Of a stretch of DNA of 44,336 bases, positions 37,603 to 44,336 are shown one piece after another (the stretch's first letter is position 1; each line of letters starts with the position of its first letter). Origin of the DNA: a bacterium (lineage in GTDB: Bacteria > Krumholzibacteriota > Krumholzibacteriia > LZORAL124-64-63). Where the stretch lies: NCBI GenBank assembly GCA_016712675.1, contig JADJQR010000003.1, forward strand, positions 1-44,336, read 5' to 3'. The notes under the pieces are model-generated. The model worked only from the letters and a program-made list of their open reading frames with translations, was not told the origin of the DNA and searched no databases. The translations under genes were made by a program, and so were the position numbers.

Positions 37603-38077
37603 CCTGTCGAAAAATCTGGAGAAACCACCGGCCAGGATCGGCAGGCCACCCGAGGAAGTTCCGCAAGACAAGGCGGAAAGCCTACTTGCGTGGATGAGCG
37701 AGGGTAAGAGCGTGCTTGCGTGGTGCTCGCTTCCGGGCAACCCGACGAGGGGGGCGATCGACAAGTGGCGCACCAAAGACGCGGCGTTCAGTGCGGCGTT
37801 CGCGCACGCGCGCGAGGCGTCTGCCGACGTGCTGGTCGAGCGCGCCCAAGAGGTGGCCGACGACAGCAGCGAGGACACGCTCACGACCGACAGCGGCGAG
37901 AAGGCCAACTCCGAGTGGATCCAGCGGTCGAAGCTGCGCGTGGACGTGCTGTTGCGTCGCGCCGCATGCTACGACCCCAAGCGATACGGGACCAACCGGG
38001 CGCAGGTTGAGCACACCGGAAAGCTGTCCCTCGAGTCCCTGGTCCTGGGCAGCATGACCGACCAGCCGGATGAGTAA
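37589..38077 (+). CDS. Terminase small subunit
   Basis: A 162-aa protein of the Sf6-like small-terminase family: helical N-terminal DNA-binding part (ESLLAWMSEGKSVLAWCSLPG ... IDKWR), AHAREASADVLVERAQEVADD, then SEWIQRSKLRVDVLLRRAA ... DPKRYG. It binds the packaging site and feeds the large subunit. GTG 37589 has GGAGAGG about nine bases upstream. Its 3' end overlaps the large terminase by eight bases. Confidence 0.85.
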   Translation: MAKRNLSKNLEKPPARIGRPPEEVPQDKAESLLAWMSEGKSVLAWCSLPGNPTRGAIDKWRTKDAAFSAAFAHAREASADVLVERAQEVADDSSEDTLTTDSGEKANSEWIQRSKLRVDVLLRRAACYDPKRYGTNRAQVEHTGKLSLESLVLGSMTDQPDE

Positions 38078-39503
38078 GCTCTTCGAGGCGCAGCGGGCCA
38101 TCAAGCGGTGGCGCGAGCACCCGGTGGCGTTCGTGCGCGAGGTGCTCCAGGTGGAGCCAGACGCCTGGCAGTTGGACGCGCTCGAGGCGTTCCCGCACCA
38201 CCCGCGCCTGGCCATGAAGGCGTGCAAGGGTCCGGGCAAGACGGCGCTGCTGTCCTGGCTCGCCTGGAACTTCTTGGTCACCCGGCCGCACCCCAAGATC
38301 GCGGCGACCTCGATCACCAGCGACAACCTGGCGGACGGTCTGTGGACCGAGATGAGCCTGTGGCAGGGCAAGTCCCCGCTGCTCAAGGAGACCTTCGAGT
38401 GGCAAAAGACTCGCATCGTCAACAAGGAGCACCGGGAAACCTGGTGGATGTCGGCGCGCACGTGGCCCAAGAGCGGCAACGCCACCCAGCAGAGCGACAC
38501 CCTGGCCGGCTTGCACGCCGACTACCTGCTGTTCCTGATCGACGAGGCCGGTGGCATCCCCGACGCGGTCATGGCGGCGGCGGAAGCCGGCCTGAGTGGC
38601 AGCCGCGGAGGTGGTGGCAAGGAGGCCCACATCGTCATGGCGGGCAACCCGACGCACCTCGAGGGTCCGCTGTGGCGTGCCTGCACCAGCGAGCGAGACC
38701 TGTGGCACGTTACCGAGATCACCAGCGACCCCGACGACCCTAAGCGCACGCATCGAGTCTCGGCGCAGTGGGCGCGGGAGCAGATCGCCAAGTACGGCCG
38801 GGACAACCCTTGGGTGCTGGTGAACGTATTCGGACGGTTCCCGCCTTCGAGCCTCAACAGCCTGATCGGGCCGGACGAGGTGCGCGAGGCGATGCGCCGG
38901 CACTACCGCGAGGACGCGTACAGCTTCGCGGCCATGGTGCTCGGGGTGGACGTGGCGCGCGAGGGCGACGACTCGAGCGTAATCTTCCCCCGCCAGGGCG
39001 TGGTGGCGTGGGTGCCGACCGTGCTTCGCAACGCGGACACGGTCCAGGGCGCCGGCATGGTGGCCAGGCAGTGGACCGACCGGAAGGCGGACGCCGTGTT
39101 CATCGACAACACGGGCGGTTTCGGTGGCGGCTGGATTGACCAGCTTCGGGTGCTGCGTCACCAGCCGACCGCGGTGCACTTCTCGGGCAAGGCTGACGAC
39201 CCGCGCTACGCGAACAAGCGGGCCGAAATGTGGTTCCGCATGTGCGAGTGGATCAAGGGCGGTGGCGCGCTACCTGAGAGTCCCGAGCTGGTGGCGGAAC
39301 TGACCACGCCGAGCTACTTCTTCAAGGGCGACCGTCTCCAGATCGAGGACAAGGACCAGGTGAAGGAGCGTCTCGGCCGTTCCCCCGACCTTGCCGACGC
39401 CCTCGGACTCACCTTCGCGGCCGAGGTGCGCAAGCTCACGCCGTTGGAGGAGGCTCGGAAGAGCCAGCCGAGGAAGGCTTACTCGCCGTTCGATCGGATG
39501 TAG
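38070..39503 (+). CDS. Terminase large subunit
   Basis: A 477-aa packaging ATPase/nuclease. Walker A is KACKGPGKT (50-58), Walker B is LLFLIDEA (153-160), and the RNase H-like nuclease has GVDVAREGDDSS (Asp294) and IDNTGG (Asp346). It pumps DNA into the procapsid and cuts concatemers. Position after the small subunit and before portal is canonical. Confidence 0.95.
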   Translation: MSKLFEAQRAIKRWREHPVAFVREVLQVEPDAWQLDALEAFPHHPRLAMKACKGPGKTALLSWLAWNFLVTRPHPKIAATSITSDNLADGLWTEMSLWQGKSPLLKETFEWQKTRIVNKEHRETWWMSARTWPKSGNATQQSDTLAGLHADYLLFLIDEAGGIPDAVMAAAEAGLSGSRGGGGKEAHIVMAGNPTHLEGPLWRACTSERDLWHVTEITSDPDDPKRTHRVSAQWAREQIAKYGRDNPWVLVNVFGRFPPSSLNSLIGPDEVREAMRRHYREDAYSFAAMVLGVDVAREGDDSSVIFPRQGVVAWVPTVLRNADTVQGAGMVARQWTDRKADAVFIDNTGGFGGGWIDQLRVLRHQPTAVHFSGKADDPRYANKRAEMWFRMCEWIKGGGALPESPELVAELTTPSYFFKGDRLQIEDKDQVKERLGRSPDLADALGLTFAAEVRKLTPLEEARKSQPRKAYSPFDRM

Positions 39504-39530
39504 GCAGCGGCCCCCATGCGTTGCGTTCGG

Positions 39531-39785
39531 TCATGGCTGCGGCGGCGAGTAGGTGGGGTCTGCAATGCGCCTGTAGTCGGTATACGAGGAGATCGACACT
39601 TCTCGGCCGGCCCGGTACTGGAGCCTGGCGTGGCAAAGCTGCAACTGCTCGAGCTTCCGCCGGTAGGCGATCATCTCCCAGTACAGCCGTTCGCACTCCT
39701 CGCTGGTGGCCTTCCGCTCTCGGATGAGGCGCGCTCGCTCCTTGTGCATGCGATGCCGGAACCGCTTGCGATGTCGGGATGCCAT
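39531..39785 (-). CDS. Small basic coiled-coil-like protein on the minus strand
   Basis: An 84-aa protein (RHRKRFRHRMHKERARLIRERK ... ECERLYWEMIAYRRKLEQL in parts), very basic and helical. Single gene lying against the late operon direction between large terminase and acetyltransferase. Residue pattern and a clean ATG (39785) support a gene, but function is unknown. A small nuclease-like or DNA-binding role is possible. Confidence 0.55.
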   Translation of the reverse strand: MASRHRKRFRHRMHKERARLIRERKATSEECERLYWEMIAYRRKLEQLQLCHARLQYRAGREVSISSYTDYRRIADPTYSPPQP

Positions 39786-39801
39786 GCCCGCAGCCTACCG
39801 C

Positions 39802-39837
39802 GCGTAGGCCATAACGCCACCCCGCATCGGCAACGCT
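39802..39837 (+). promoter_or_regulatory. Candidate late promoter, second copy of the 16-bp element
   Basis: GCGTAGGCCATAACGC at 39802-39817 is identical to 1337-1352. As there, 26 bases separate its end from a GTG start (39844). A weak -10-like AACGCT (39832-39837) lies 16 bases past CATAAC, six bases before the start. Confidence 0.5.
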
Positions 39838-39843
39838 CCCGCC

Positions 39844-40284
39844 GTGTCCTACACCGTGCGCACCGTTGCCATCGACGAGCTGCTGGCCACCGGCCAGGAG
39901 TTGTTCGCGGCCAACTGGGACGAGTCAGGCACCAAGGAACGCTTCCGCCTGATGGACGACCGCTACCGCCAGTGGGCGGCAGCCGGCATACTGTGCGCGG
40001 TAGGGGCGTGGCACGGGGACGAACTGGTCGGCTACGCCGTGGCTCCGATGGTGCCGCACGCGCATACCGGACGGCTCGCGGCGATGGTCGACGCGATCTA
40101 CGTCTCGCCACCGCACCGGGGCGACCTGCATGCGCAGATCATGCACGCCATCGGCGAGGAGGCGGCACAGCGCGGCGCCGCCGAGATGCTCTACGCGGCC
40201 AAGCCAGGCAGCGCGATGGACCACATCATGCGCCGCCGTGGATGCGAGCTGCGCGAACACATCTACGTGCAGGAGCTAGTCTAA
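39844..40284 (+). CDS. GNAT-family acetyltransferase
   Basis: A 146-aa protein with the fold order of GNAT enzymes: ELLATGQELFAANWDE, LCAVGAWHGDELVGYAV (strand pair), MVDAIYVSPPHRGDLHAQIM (acetyl-CoA loop) and AAEMLYAAKPG. Genes of this kind are common next to the portal in epsilon15/BPP-1-type podoviruses. The substrate is unknown. GTG start 26 bases after the 16-bp promoter element. Confidence 0.8.
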   Translation: MSYTVRTVAIDELLATGQELFAANWDESGTKERFRLMDDRYRQWAAAGILCAVGAWHGDELVGYAVAPMVPHAHTGRLAAMVDAIYVSPPHRGDLHAQIMHAIGEEAAQRGAAEMLYAAKPGSAMDHIMRRRGCELREHIYVQELV

Positions 40285-40598
40285 TGGGGTACGCCCAAGC
40301 GATCGTGGCGGTTGCCGCCCTCGGGTATCAAATCGTCGCGGGCGAGGATCAGAAGCGCCGGCAGAAGCTCAACGAGAGCCGGCAGGGCGAGGCGCAGAAG
40401 CGCGCCGAGGCTGCAGCGGTCGCGGCGAAGCGGGATGCCGAACTCGACATCAGCGCGGCGAACCGCAAGAAGCCCGATGTCGGCGCATTGCTCGCTGCGG
40501 CCCAGGAGGGGCGCAACCTCGGAAGTGCGAGCACGCTGCTGACCACGGGCGGCGGCTCGAAGGCGCGGCTGTCGGCCCCGACGCTGTTGGGGTCCTGA
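40284..40598 (+). CDS. Small protein between acetyltransferase and portal
   Basis: A 104-aa protein with a hydrophobic N-terminal helix (YAQAIVAVAALGYQIVAG), an Ala/Arg/Glu-rich middle helix and a Gly-rich end (SASTLLTTGGGSKARL). Similar small proteins sit here in related phages; function not known to me. ATG overlaps the upstream stop (TAATG). Confidence 0.65.
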   Translation: MGYAQAIVAVAALGYQIVAGEDQKRRQKLNESRQGEAQKRAEAAAVAAKRDAELDISAANRKKPDVGALLAAAQEGRNLGSASTLLTTGGGSKARLSAPTLLGS

Positions 40599-40599
40599 C

Positions 40600-42285
40600 G
40601 TGGCTGGCCCCGTCGACGGTCTGACCCCGCGGCAGCGGCTGCTTCGCCGATGGGGCGCGCTCAAAGCCGAGCGCAGCACGTGGGAAACGCATTGGCGCGA
40701 CCTGTCCCGCTACCTGCTCCCGCGCAACGGGCGGTTCCTTGTGGACGACCGAAACAAGGGGCTCAAGCGCCACAACGACTTGCTCGACGGGACGGCCACG
40801 TGGGCGCTGCGAGTGATGGCTGCCGGCATGATGGCGGGCGCGACGTCGCCGGCCCGACCGTGGTTCAAGCTGCGCGCGCAGGATCAGGCGCTCAACAAGC
40901 GGCACGACGTCCAGCTCTGGATGGAGGACGCGACCCGGTCGGTGCAGCAGGTGTTCCGCAAGGCCAAGACCTACCCGAGCCTGCACCAAATCTACGGCGA
41001 ACTCGGGTGTTTCGGCACCGGGTGCAACTTCCTGCAGGACGACCCCAAAACCATCCTTCGCCACCACCCCATCACCATCGGCGAGTATGCGATCGCCACG
41101 GACAGCGGCGGCGACGTCAACACGTTGTTCCGCGAGTTCGGGATGACCACCGAGCAGCTGGTGGAGACGTTCGGGCTGGCCAACGTCTCGATGATGGTGC
41201 GGCAGCAGTACGAGCGCGGCGACTACGACCAGTGGCACAACGTGGTTCACGCGGTCTACCCCCGCAAGACGCGCGACCTGACGAAGGCCGACAACCGCAA
41301 CATGCGGTTCGCCTCGTGCTACGCGGAGACGGGCGGGAACGAGGAACCGCAACTGCTGCGCGAAAGCGGCTACGACGAGATGCCGGCGATCGTGCCGCGG
41401 TGGGACGTTGCGGGCGGGGACATCTACGGCAACAGCCCGGGCATGGAAGCCTTGGGCGAGGTGATGGGGCTGCAGTTCAAGCAACTGCGGCTTGCCAAGG
41501 GCATCGACTACCAGACCGACCCGCCACTGCTGCTGCCTGAGACCTTGAGCGGACGCGACAACGAGGCGCTGCCGGGGGGTCGCATCTTCGCGAACTCGGC
41601 CGATGCCGGCGTCATCAAGAGCCTGTTCGACGTGCGGCTCGATCTGTCGCACCTCGACCGCGTCATCGAGCGAAGCCAGGGCATGGTGTCGCGGATCTTC
41701 TACGCGGACATGTTCTTAATGATTGCCAATTCGAGCGATACGACGCAGCGTACGGCTGCCGAGATCGCCGAGCGGCACGAGGAGAAGCTGGTGATGCTCG
41801 GCCCGGTGCTCGAACGCCAGCAGGACGATGTTCAGCGGCCGTTGGTCGATCGCGCGTTCATGGGGCTGCTCAAGGGCGGCAAGCTCCCGCCGCTGCCTCC
41901 CGACCTCATCGGCCAGGAACTCGAGGTCGAGTTCGTTTCGGCCATCGCGCAGGCACAGCAGGCGGTGGGCACGCATTCCGCGGATCGCTTCGTTATGGCG
42001 CTCGGCGCCGTGGCCGCGCTGCCCGGTAAGGAGAACGTGCTCGACAAGTTCGACAGCGACGAGTGGGCAGACCGATACGCCGACATGCTGGGCGTGGACC
42101 CGCACATGATCGTGGCAACTCCGCAGGTGGCCAGCATCCGCAAGGCTCGCAACGATGCGATGGCCGCGAAAGAGCAGGTGGCCGCGATGGAACAGGCTTC
42201 GGTGGCCGCGAAGAACCTGGCGGCTGCCCCTGTGTCTGGTGAGCCGACCGCGCTCACCAGCTTGTTCCAGGGGTATGGCACGTGA
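40600..42285 (+). CDS. Portal (head-to-tail connector) protein
   Basis: A 561-aa protein of the T7 gp8-type portal family: WETHWRDLSRYLLPRNGRF near residue 28, DGTATWALRVMAAGMMAGATSPARPWF, the GTGCNFL segment, PRWDV, ETLSG and the C-terminal helical part. It forms the dodecameric ring through which DNA is packaged and ejected. GTG start one base after the previous stop; 3' end overlaps the fibre gene. Confidence 0.93.
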   Translation: MAGPVDGLTPRQRLLRRWGALKAERSTWETHWRDLSRYLLPRNGRFLVDDRNKGLKRHNDLLDGTATWALRVMAAGMMAGATSPARPWFKLRAQDQALNKRHDVQLWMEDATRSVQQVFRKAKTYPSLHQIYGELGCFGTGCNFLQDDPKTILRHHPITIGEYAIATDSGGDVNTLFREFGMTTEQLVETFGLANVSMMVRQQYERGDYDQWHNVVHAVYPRKTRDLTKADNRNMRFASCYAETGGNEEPQLLRESGYDEMPAIVPRWDVAGGDIYGNSPGMEALGEVMGLQFKQLRLAKGIDYQTDPPLLLPETLSGRDNEALPGGRIFANSADAGVIKSLFDVRLDLSHLDRVIERSQGMVSRIFYADMFLMIANSSDTTQRTAAEIAERHEEKLVMLGPVLERQQDDVQRPLVDRAFMGLLKGGKLPPLPPDLIGQELEVEFVSAIAQAQQAVGTHSADRFVMALGAVAALPGKENVLDKFDSDEWADRYADMLGVDPHMIVATPQVASIRKARNDAMAAKEQVAAMEQASVAAKNLAAAPVSGEPTALTSLFQGYGT

Positions 42286-43493
42286 ACCCGCGCGACGAGG
42301 TCCACGAGTTCCGCACGGCTGTCGACCGGCAGATCACCAGCACGCTGGCGGTCGCAACGGCCTCGGCGGGGCAGAACCTCCAATTCGGCAGCGGCGGCTT
42401 CTCGTGGGTCACCCCGGCGAGCGTCTCGTTCGACGACCTGGCGCCAAGCGGCAGCGGGTCGCCCGGCATACTGACAACCGACGGGGCGACGTGGAGCTAC
42501 GTCAGCTACGCCACGGCGCGCACGGCACTGGGACTGGTCATCGGGACCAACGTGCAGGCGTGGTCCGCGAAGCTCGATACCGTCGCCGCGCTGACCTGGG
42601 CAGCCAACAAAGGGCTGATGGCGACCTCGAGCAGCGCCCTTGCCACGTTCGACTTGACGGCCGCGGCCCTGACGGTCCTGGACGATCCGAGCGTGGCCGC
42701 GATGGTGGACACCCTTGGGGGCGCCGCGAGCACCGGGACCGGCGGGCTGGTGCGCGAGGAGGAGCCGGTGCTGGTGAAGCCGGAGCTGGGGACGCCATCG
42801 GCAGGTGTGCTGACCAACTGCACGGGGCTCCCCACCGCCGGTCTGGAGGCCAACGCCGTGACCAACGCGAAGTTGGCGCAGATGGCGACCAGCACGTTCA
42901 AGGGACGCAACACCGCGGGCACGGGAGACCCCGAGGACATGACGGTGGCGCAGGTGCTGGCCAAGCTCGGCTGCCCCTACGTTCTCGCGTCCGAGGCCGG
43001 CAACCCGGTCCGCACGATCGGGGTCAGCAGCACGGCGGAACAGACGCTCTGCACCCTGACGGTCCCCGCGGGCACGCTGGGCACCGCTGGCAAGTGCGTC
43101 CTGGAAATCATCGGGGACATCACGAACAACAGCGGTGGAGCCAACAGCTACCGGCTCAAGGTCAAGTTCGGGGCGACCACCGCCTACGACAAAACCAGCA
43201 GCTTCTCGACCGGAACGCAGCCGCGCCCGCTGGTGGTCCGGGTGCACCTGTGCGCTCTTGGCGCGACCAACGCGCAGCGGTTGACGACCGAGCTGTACCA
43301 CGGCTACCTGCTCACGGCGACCGTCGGGAACGGCGACTGGGGCGACTTCAACGGCCGCGCGTTCACCATGCAGGGCTCCGCGGCCGAGGACAGCACCGCG
43401 GCGAAGGCGTTGGCCGTGACGGTGCAGAACAGCGTCAGCAACGCGAACATCAACTGGCGGCTCTACTCTGCGAAGCTGGTGTGCACTCCATGA
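42282..43493 (+). CDS. Tail fibre protein
   Basis: A 403-aa protein. The Ser/Thr/Ala-rich N-terminal half holds fibre-type segments (DGATWSYVSYATARTALGL, VQAWSAKLDTVAALT, NAKLAQMATSTFKGRNTAGTG, DPEDMTVAQVLAKL). The C-terminal 150 residues look like a beta-sandwich receptor-binding head. No intramolecular chaperone or lyase motif seen. GTG overlaps the portal stop (GTGA). Confidence 0.82.
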   Translation: MNPRDEVHEFRTAVDRQITSTLAVATASAGQNLQFGSGGFSWVTPASVSFDDLAPSGSGSPGILTTDGATWSYVSYATARTALGLVIGTNVQAWSAKLDTVAALTWAANKGLMATSSSALATFDLTAAALTVLDDPSVAAMVDTLGGAASTGTGGLVREEEPVLVKPELGTPSAGVLTNCTGLPTAGLEANAVTNAKLAQMATSTFKGRNTAGTGDPEDMTVAQVLAKLGCPYVLASEAGNPVRTIGVSSTAEQTLCTLTVPAGTLGTAGKCVLEIIGDITNNSGGANSYRLKVKFGATTAYDKTSSFSTGTQPRPLVVRVHLCALGATNAQRLTTELYHGYLLTATVGNGDWGDFNGRAFTMQGSAAEDSTAAKALAVTVQNSVSNANINWRLYSAKLVCTP

Positions 43494-43521
43494 TTCCCCG
43501 GACCCTGGTTAAGAACTGACC

Positions 43522-43887
43522 ATGCAAGCGATTCTAGCAGCAGACGACCAGTTGCCCCTGTGGGTGACGATCTTCGAACGCATCGGCCCAGGGTCGTGCA
43601 TTCTCCTGTTCACCGGAGCCGTTCTGTGGAAGCTCATCCCAGCCATCACCGTCCTGCTCAAGGCGTGGCGGAAGCAGTCCGACACCGTGACCGCTGCGGT
43701 CCCCAACGTGGTGTCCAGTGTGGGGCGCATCGCGGACAACCTGGAACGCGGCTTCGAGGCTCTGAATGACCGGGTCTACCTTCGCCCGTTCGGCTCTCGG
43801 GGCGCTTCTGTTCGGGACGATGGCGAAGATTCCGCTGGCGATGGCGGCGCTGGCAGCAAAGACCTTTCGCGGAGCGGCGTAAGATGA
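43522..43887 (+). CDS. Membrane protein, possible holin
   Basis: A 121-aa protein with a polar N-terminus, one strong hydrophobic segment (residues 24-46, GSCILLFTGAVLWKLIPAITVLL), then a coiled-coil part (SSVGRIADNLERGFEALNDR). The last 35 residues are Gly/Asp/Ser-rich and overlap another small frame. Position after the fibre and before a lipoprotein suggests a lysis gene. Its stop overlaps the next ATG. Confidence 0.6.
   Translation: MQAILAADDQLPLWVTIFERIGPGSCILLFTGAVLWKLIPAITVLLKAWRKQSDTVTAAVPNVVSSVGRIADNLERGFEALNDRVYLRPFGSRGASVRDDGEDSAGDGGAGSKDLSRSGVR
43766..43882 (+). CDS. Possible nested 38-aa hydrophobic peptide
   Basis: A second frame inside the putative holin gene starts at ATG 43766 and ends with TAA at 43880-43882, one base before the next ATG. 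The peptide (FARSALGALLFGTMAKIPLA...) is hydrophobic with a basic end. It may be a small lysis regulator, or chance. Confidence 0.35.
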   Translation: MTGSTFARSALGALLFGTMAKIPLAMAALAAKTFRGAA

Positions 43888-44060
43888 GCGTCGTCGTGGT
43901 CTACCGGGACGGGTCGAGCGAGACGTTCACCGAGGTTACGCACTTCGACGCGACCGGGCCGACCTCGGTCGAGATCACGGGGACCGACAGCAGCGGGGTT
44001 TCTGCGAGCTGGTGGATCCCGTGGGAGATCATCAAGAAGGTCGGCCAGATCCTCAAATGA
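43884..44060 (+). CDS. Small hypothetical protein, 58 aa
   Basis: A beta-rich 58-aa protein (MSVVVVYRDGSSETFTEVTHFD ...) that ends with a WWIPWEIIKKV segment. ATG overlaps the preceding stop and its own stop overlaps the lipoprotein ATG. Function unknown. Confidence 0.6.
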   Translation: MSVVVVYRDGSSETFTEVTHFDATGPTSVEITGTDSSGVSASWWIPWEIIKKVGQILK

Positions 44061-44182
44061 GCAACCTAGCCCGGTGGAGTGTCCTTCTGCTCTGCGCCCT
44101 CCTGGCCTCGTGCGCGACCGGCGCGGAGACCACCGCAGCGATAGGCGCTGGCGTGGCCGGGCTGGGGGCTCTGTTCAACTAA
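44057..44182 (+). CDS. Small lipoprotein, possible outer-membrane spanin
   Basis: A 41-aa product: a basic start, hydrophobic stretch (WSVLLLCALLA) and lipobox L-L-A-S-C (Cys19), giving a mature lipoprotein of about 23 residues. Very short lipoproteins of phages are usually o-spanins (Rz1-like) that join an inner-membrane partner to disrupt the outer membrane. No partner is fused or nested here. Implies a Gram-negative-type host if the role is right. Confidence 0.6.
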   Translation: MSNLARWSVLLLCALLASCATGAETTAAIGAGVAGLGALFN

Positions 44183-44200
44183 CTCGCCGGGTCCGGTGTG

Positions 44201-44336
44201 ATGACGCCAGTCCAGAACCTACAGGCACAGCATGCACTGGAGACGATCGCAGCGACCGTTTCGGCCACCCAGCAGGCGGCGCAACTGGCGCAGCAGACCG
44301 CGGAGGCAGCCAAGACCGGCACGATGACGCCGACGC
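44201..44336 (+). CDS. 5' part of a Gln/Ala-rich protein, cut by the window end
   Basis: ATG 44201 opens a frame without stop to the end (45 codons, one base left over). The sequence (LQAQHALETIAATVSATQQAA..., QTAEAAKTG) is an amphipathic helix. It may be a spanin-, tail- or ejection-related protein; too short to say. Confidence 0.45.
   Translation, partial: MTPVQNLQAQHALETIAATVSATQQAAQLAQQTAEAAKTGTMTPT

Noticed and set aside
42282-43493. Diversity-generating retroelement at the tail fibre, as in BPP-1
   Set aside because: No reverse transcriptase gene and no template/variable repeat pair were seen.

Overview
The window is GC-rich DNA, densely packed with genes, from a short-tailed (podovirus-type) double-stranded DNA phage. 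It holds small and large terminase (37.6-39.5 kb), a T7 gp8-type portal (40.6-42.3 kb), a Bbp19-family protein, scaffold and major capsid protein (1.4-3.4 kb), head-tail adaptor, tail nozzle and three ejection-protein genes (4.7-19.8 kb). The proteins resemble the BPP-1/epsilon15 group of podoviruses. No integrase, DNA or RNA polymerase, ribosomal gene or obvious host gene is seen. Reading past the end of the window to its start restores the usual order (terminase - portal - fibre - lysis - scaffold - capsid - tail - ejection), so this is probably most or all of one circularly permuted or circularly assembled genome. The two ends do not join in one frame for the gene that runs off the right end, so closure is unproven. 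The host is not identifiable; several starts look leaderless, which hints at a high-GC host that uses such starts.

Layout. 1-19.8 kb (+): an unrecognised 381-aa protein, a tRNA-like gene, then the late head/tail operon ending in a giant 'polyvalent' ejection protein split over two frames. 19.8-26.6 kb (+): a promoter, a terminator-like hairpin, a second tRNA-like gene, a train of small start/stop-overlapping early genes (zinc ribbons, coiled coil, phosphoesterase, C5-cytosine methyltransferase, HTH proteins), and an unusual non-coding block: two 5-bp-periodic repeat arrays, each ending in a matched hairpin, on either side of a third tRNA-like gene. 26.6-29.3 kb (+): terminator, SLOG/DUF2493 protein, iterons, replication-initiator-like protein with more iterons inside its gene, and a RuvC-like resolvase. 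29.2-33.06 kb (-): a seven-gene operon headed by a small HTH regulator and including a 606-aa unrecognised protein. 33.1-36.3 kb (+): a divergent operon with PD-(D/E)XK exonuclease and ERF annealing protein. 36.4-37.1 kb (-): two small genes. 37.3-44.3 kb (+): terminases, GNAT acetyltransferase, portal, tail fibre and a small lysis-type cassette.

How it may work. The two divergent promoter regions (33.06-33.14 kb and 37.1-37.3 kb) look like regulatory switches. Replication probably starts at the 10-bp-phased iterons at 27.04-27.17 kb and 27.58-27.65 kb, with the exonuclease/ERF pair supplying recombination. Late genes share a 16-bp promoter-like element at the same distance from two start codons. 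Three tRNA-like genes with intact bodies but abnormal anticodon arms sit at or next to module boundaries and could mark RNA-processing points or act as tRNA mimics. The most distinctive features are the array-hairpin-tRNA block, the graded iterons, the aberrant tRNA-like genes and the fusion of an SGNH/sialate-esterase-type domain to the head-tail adaptor.
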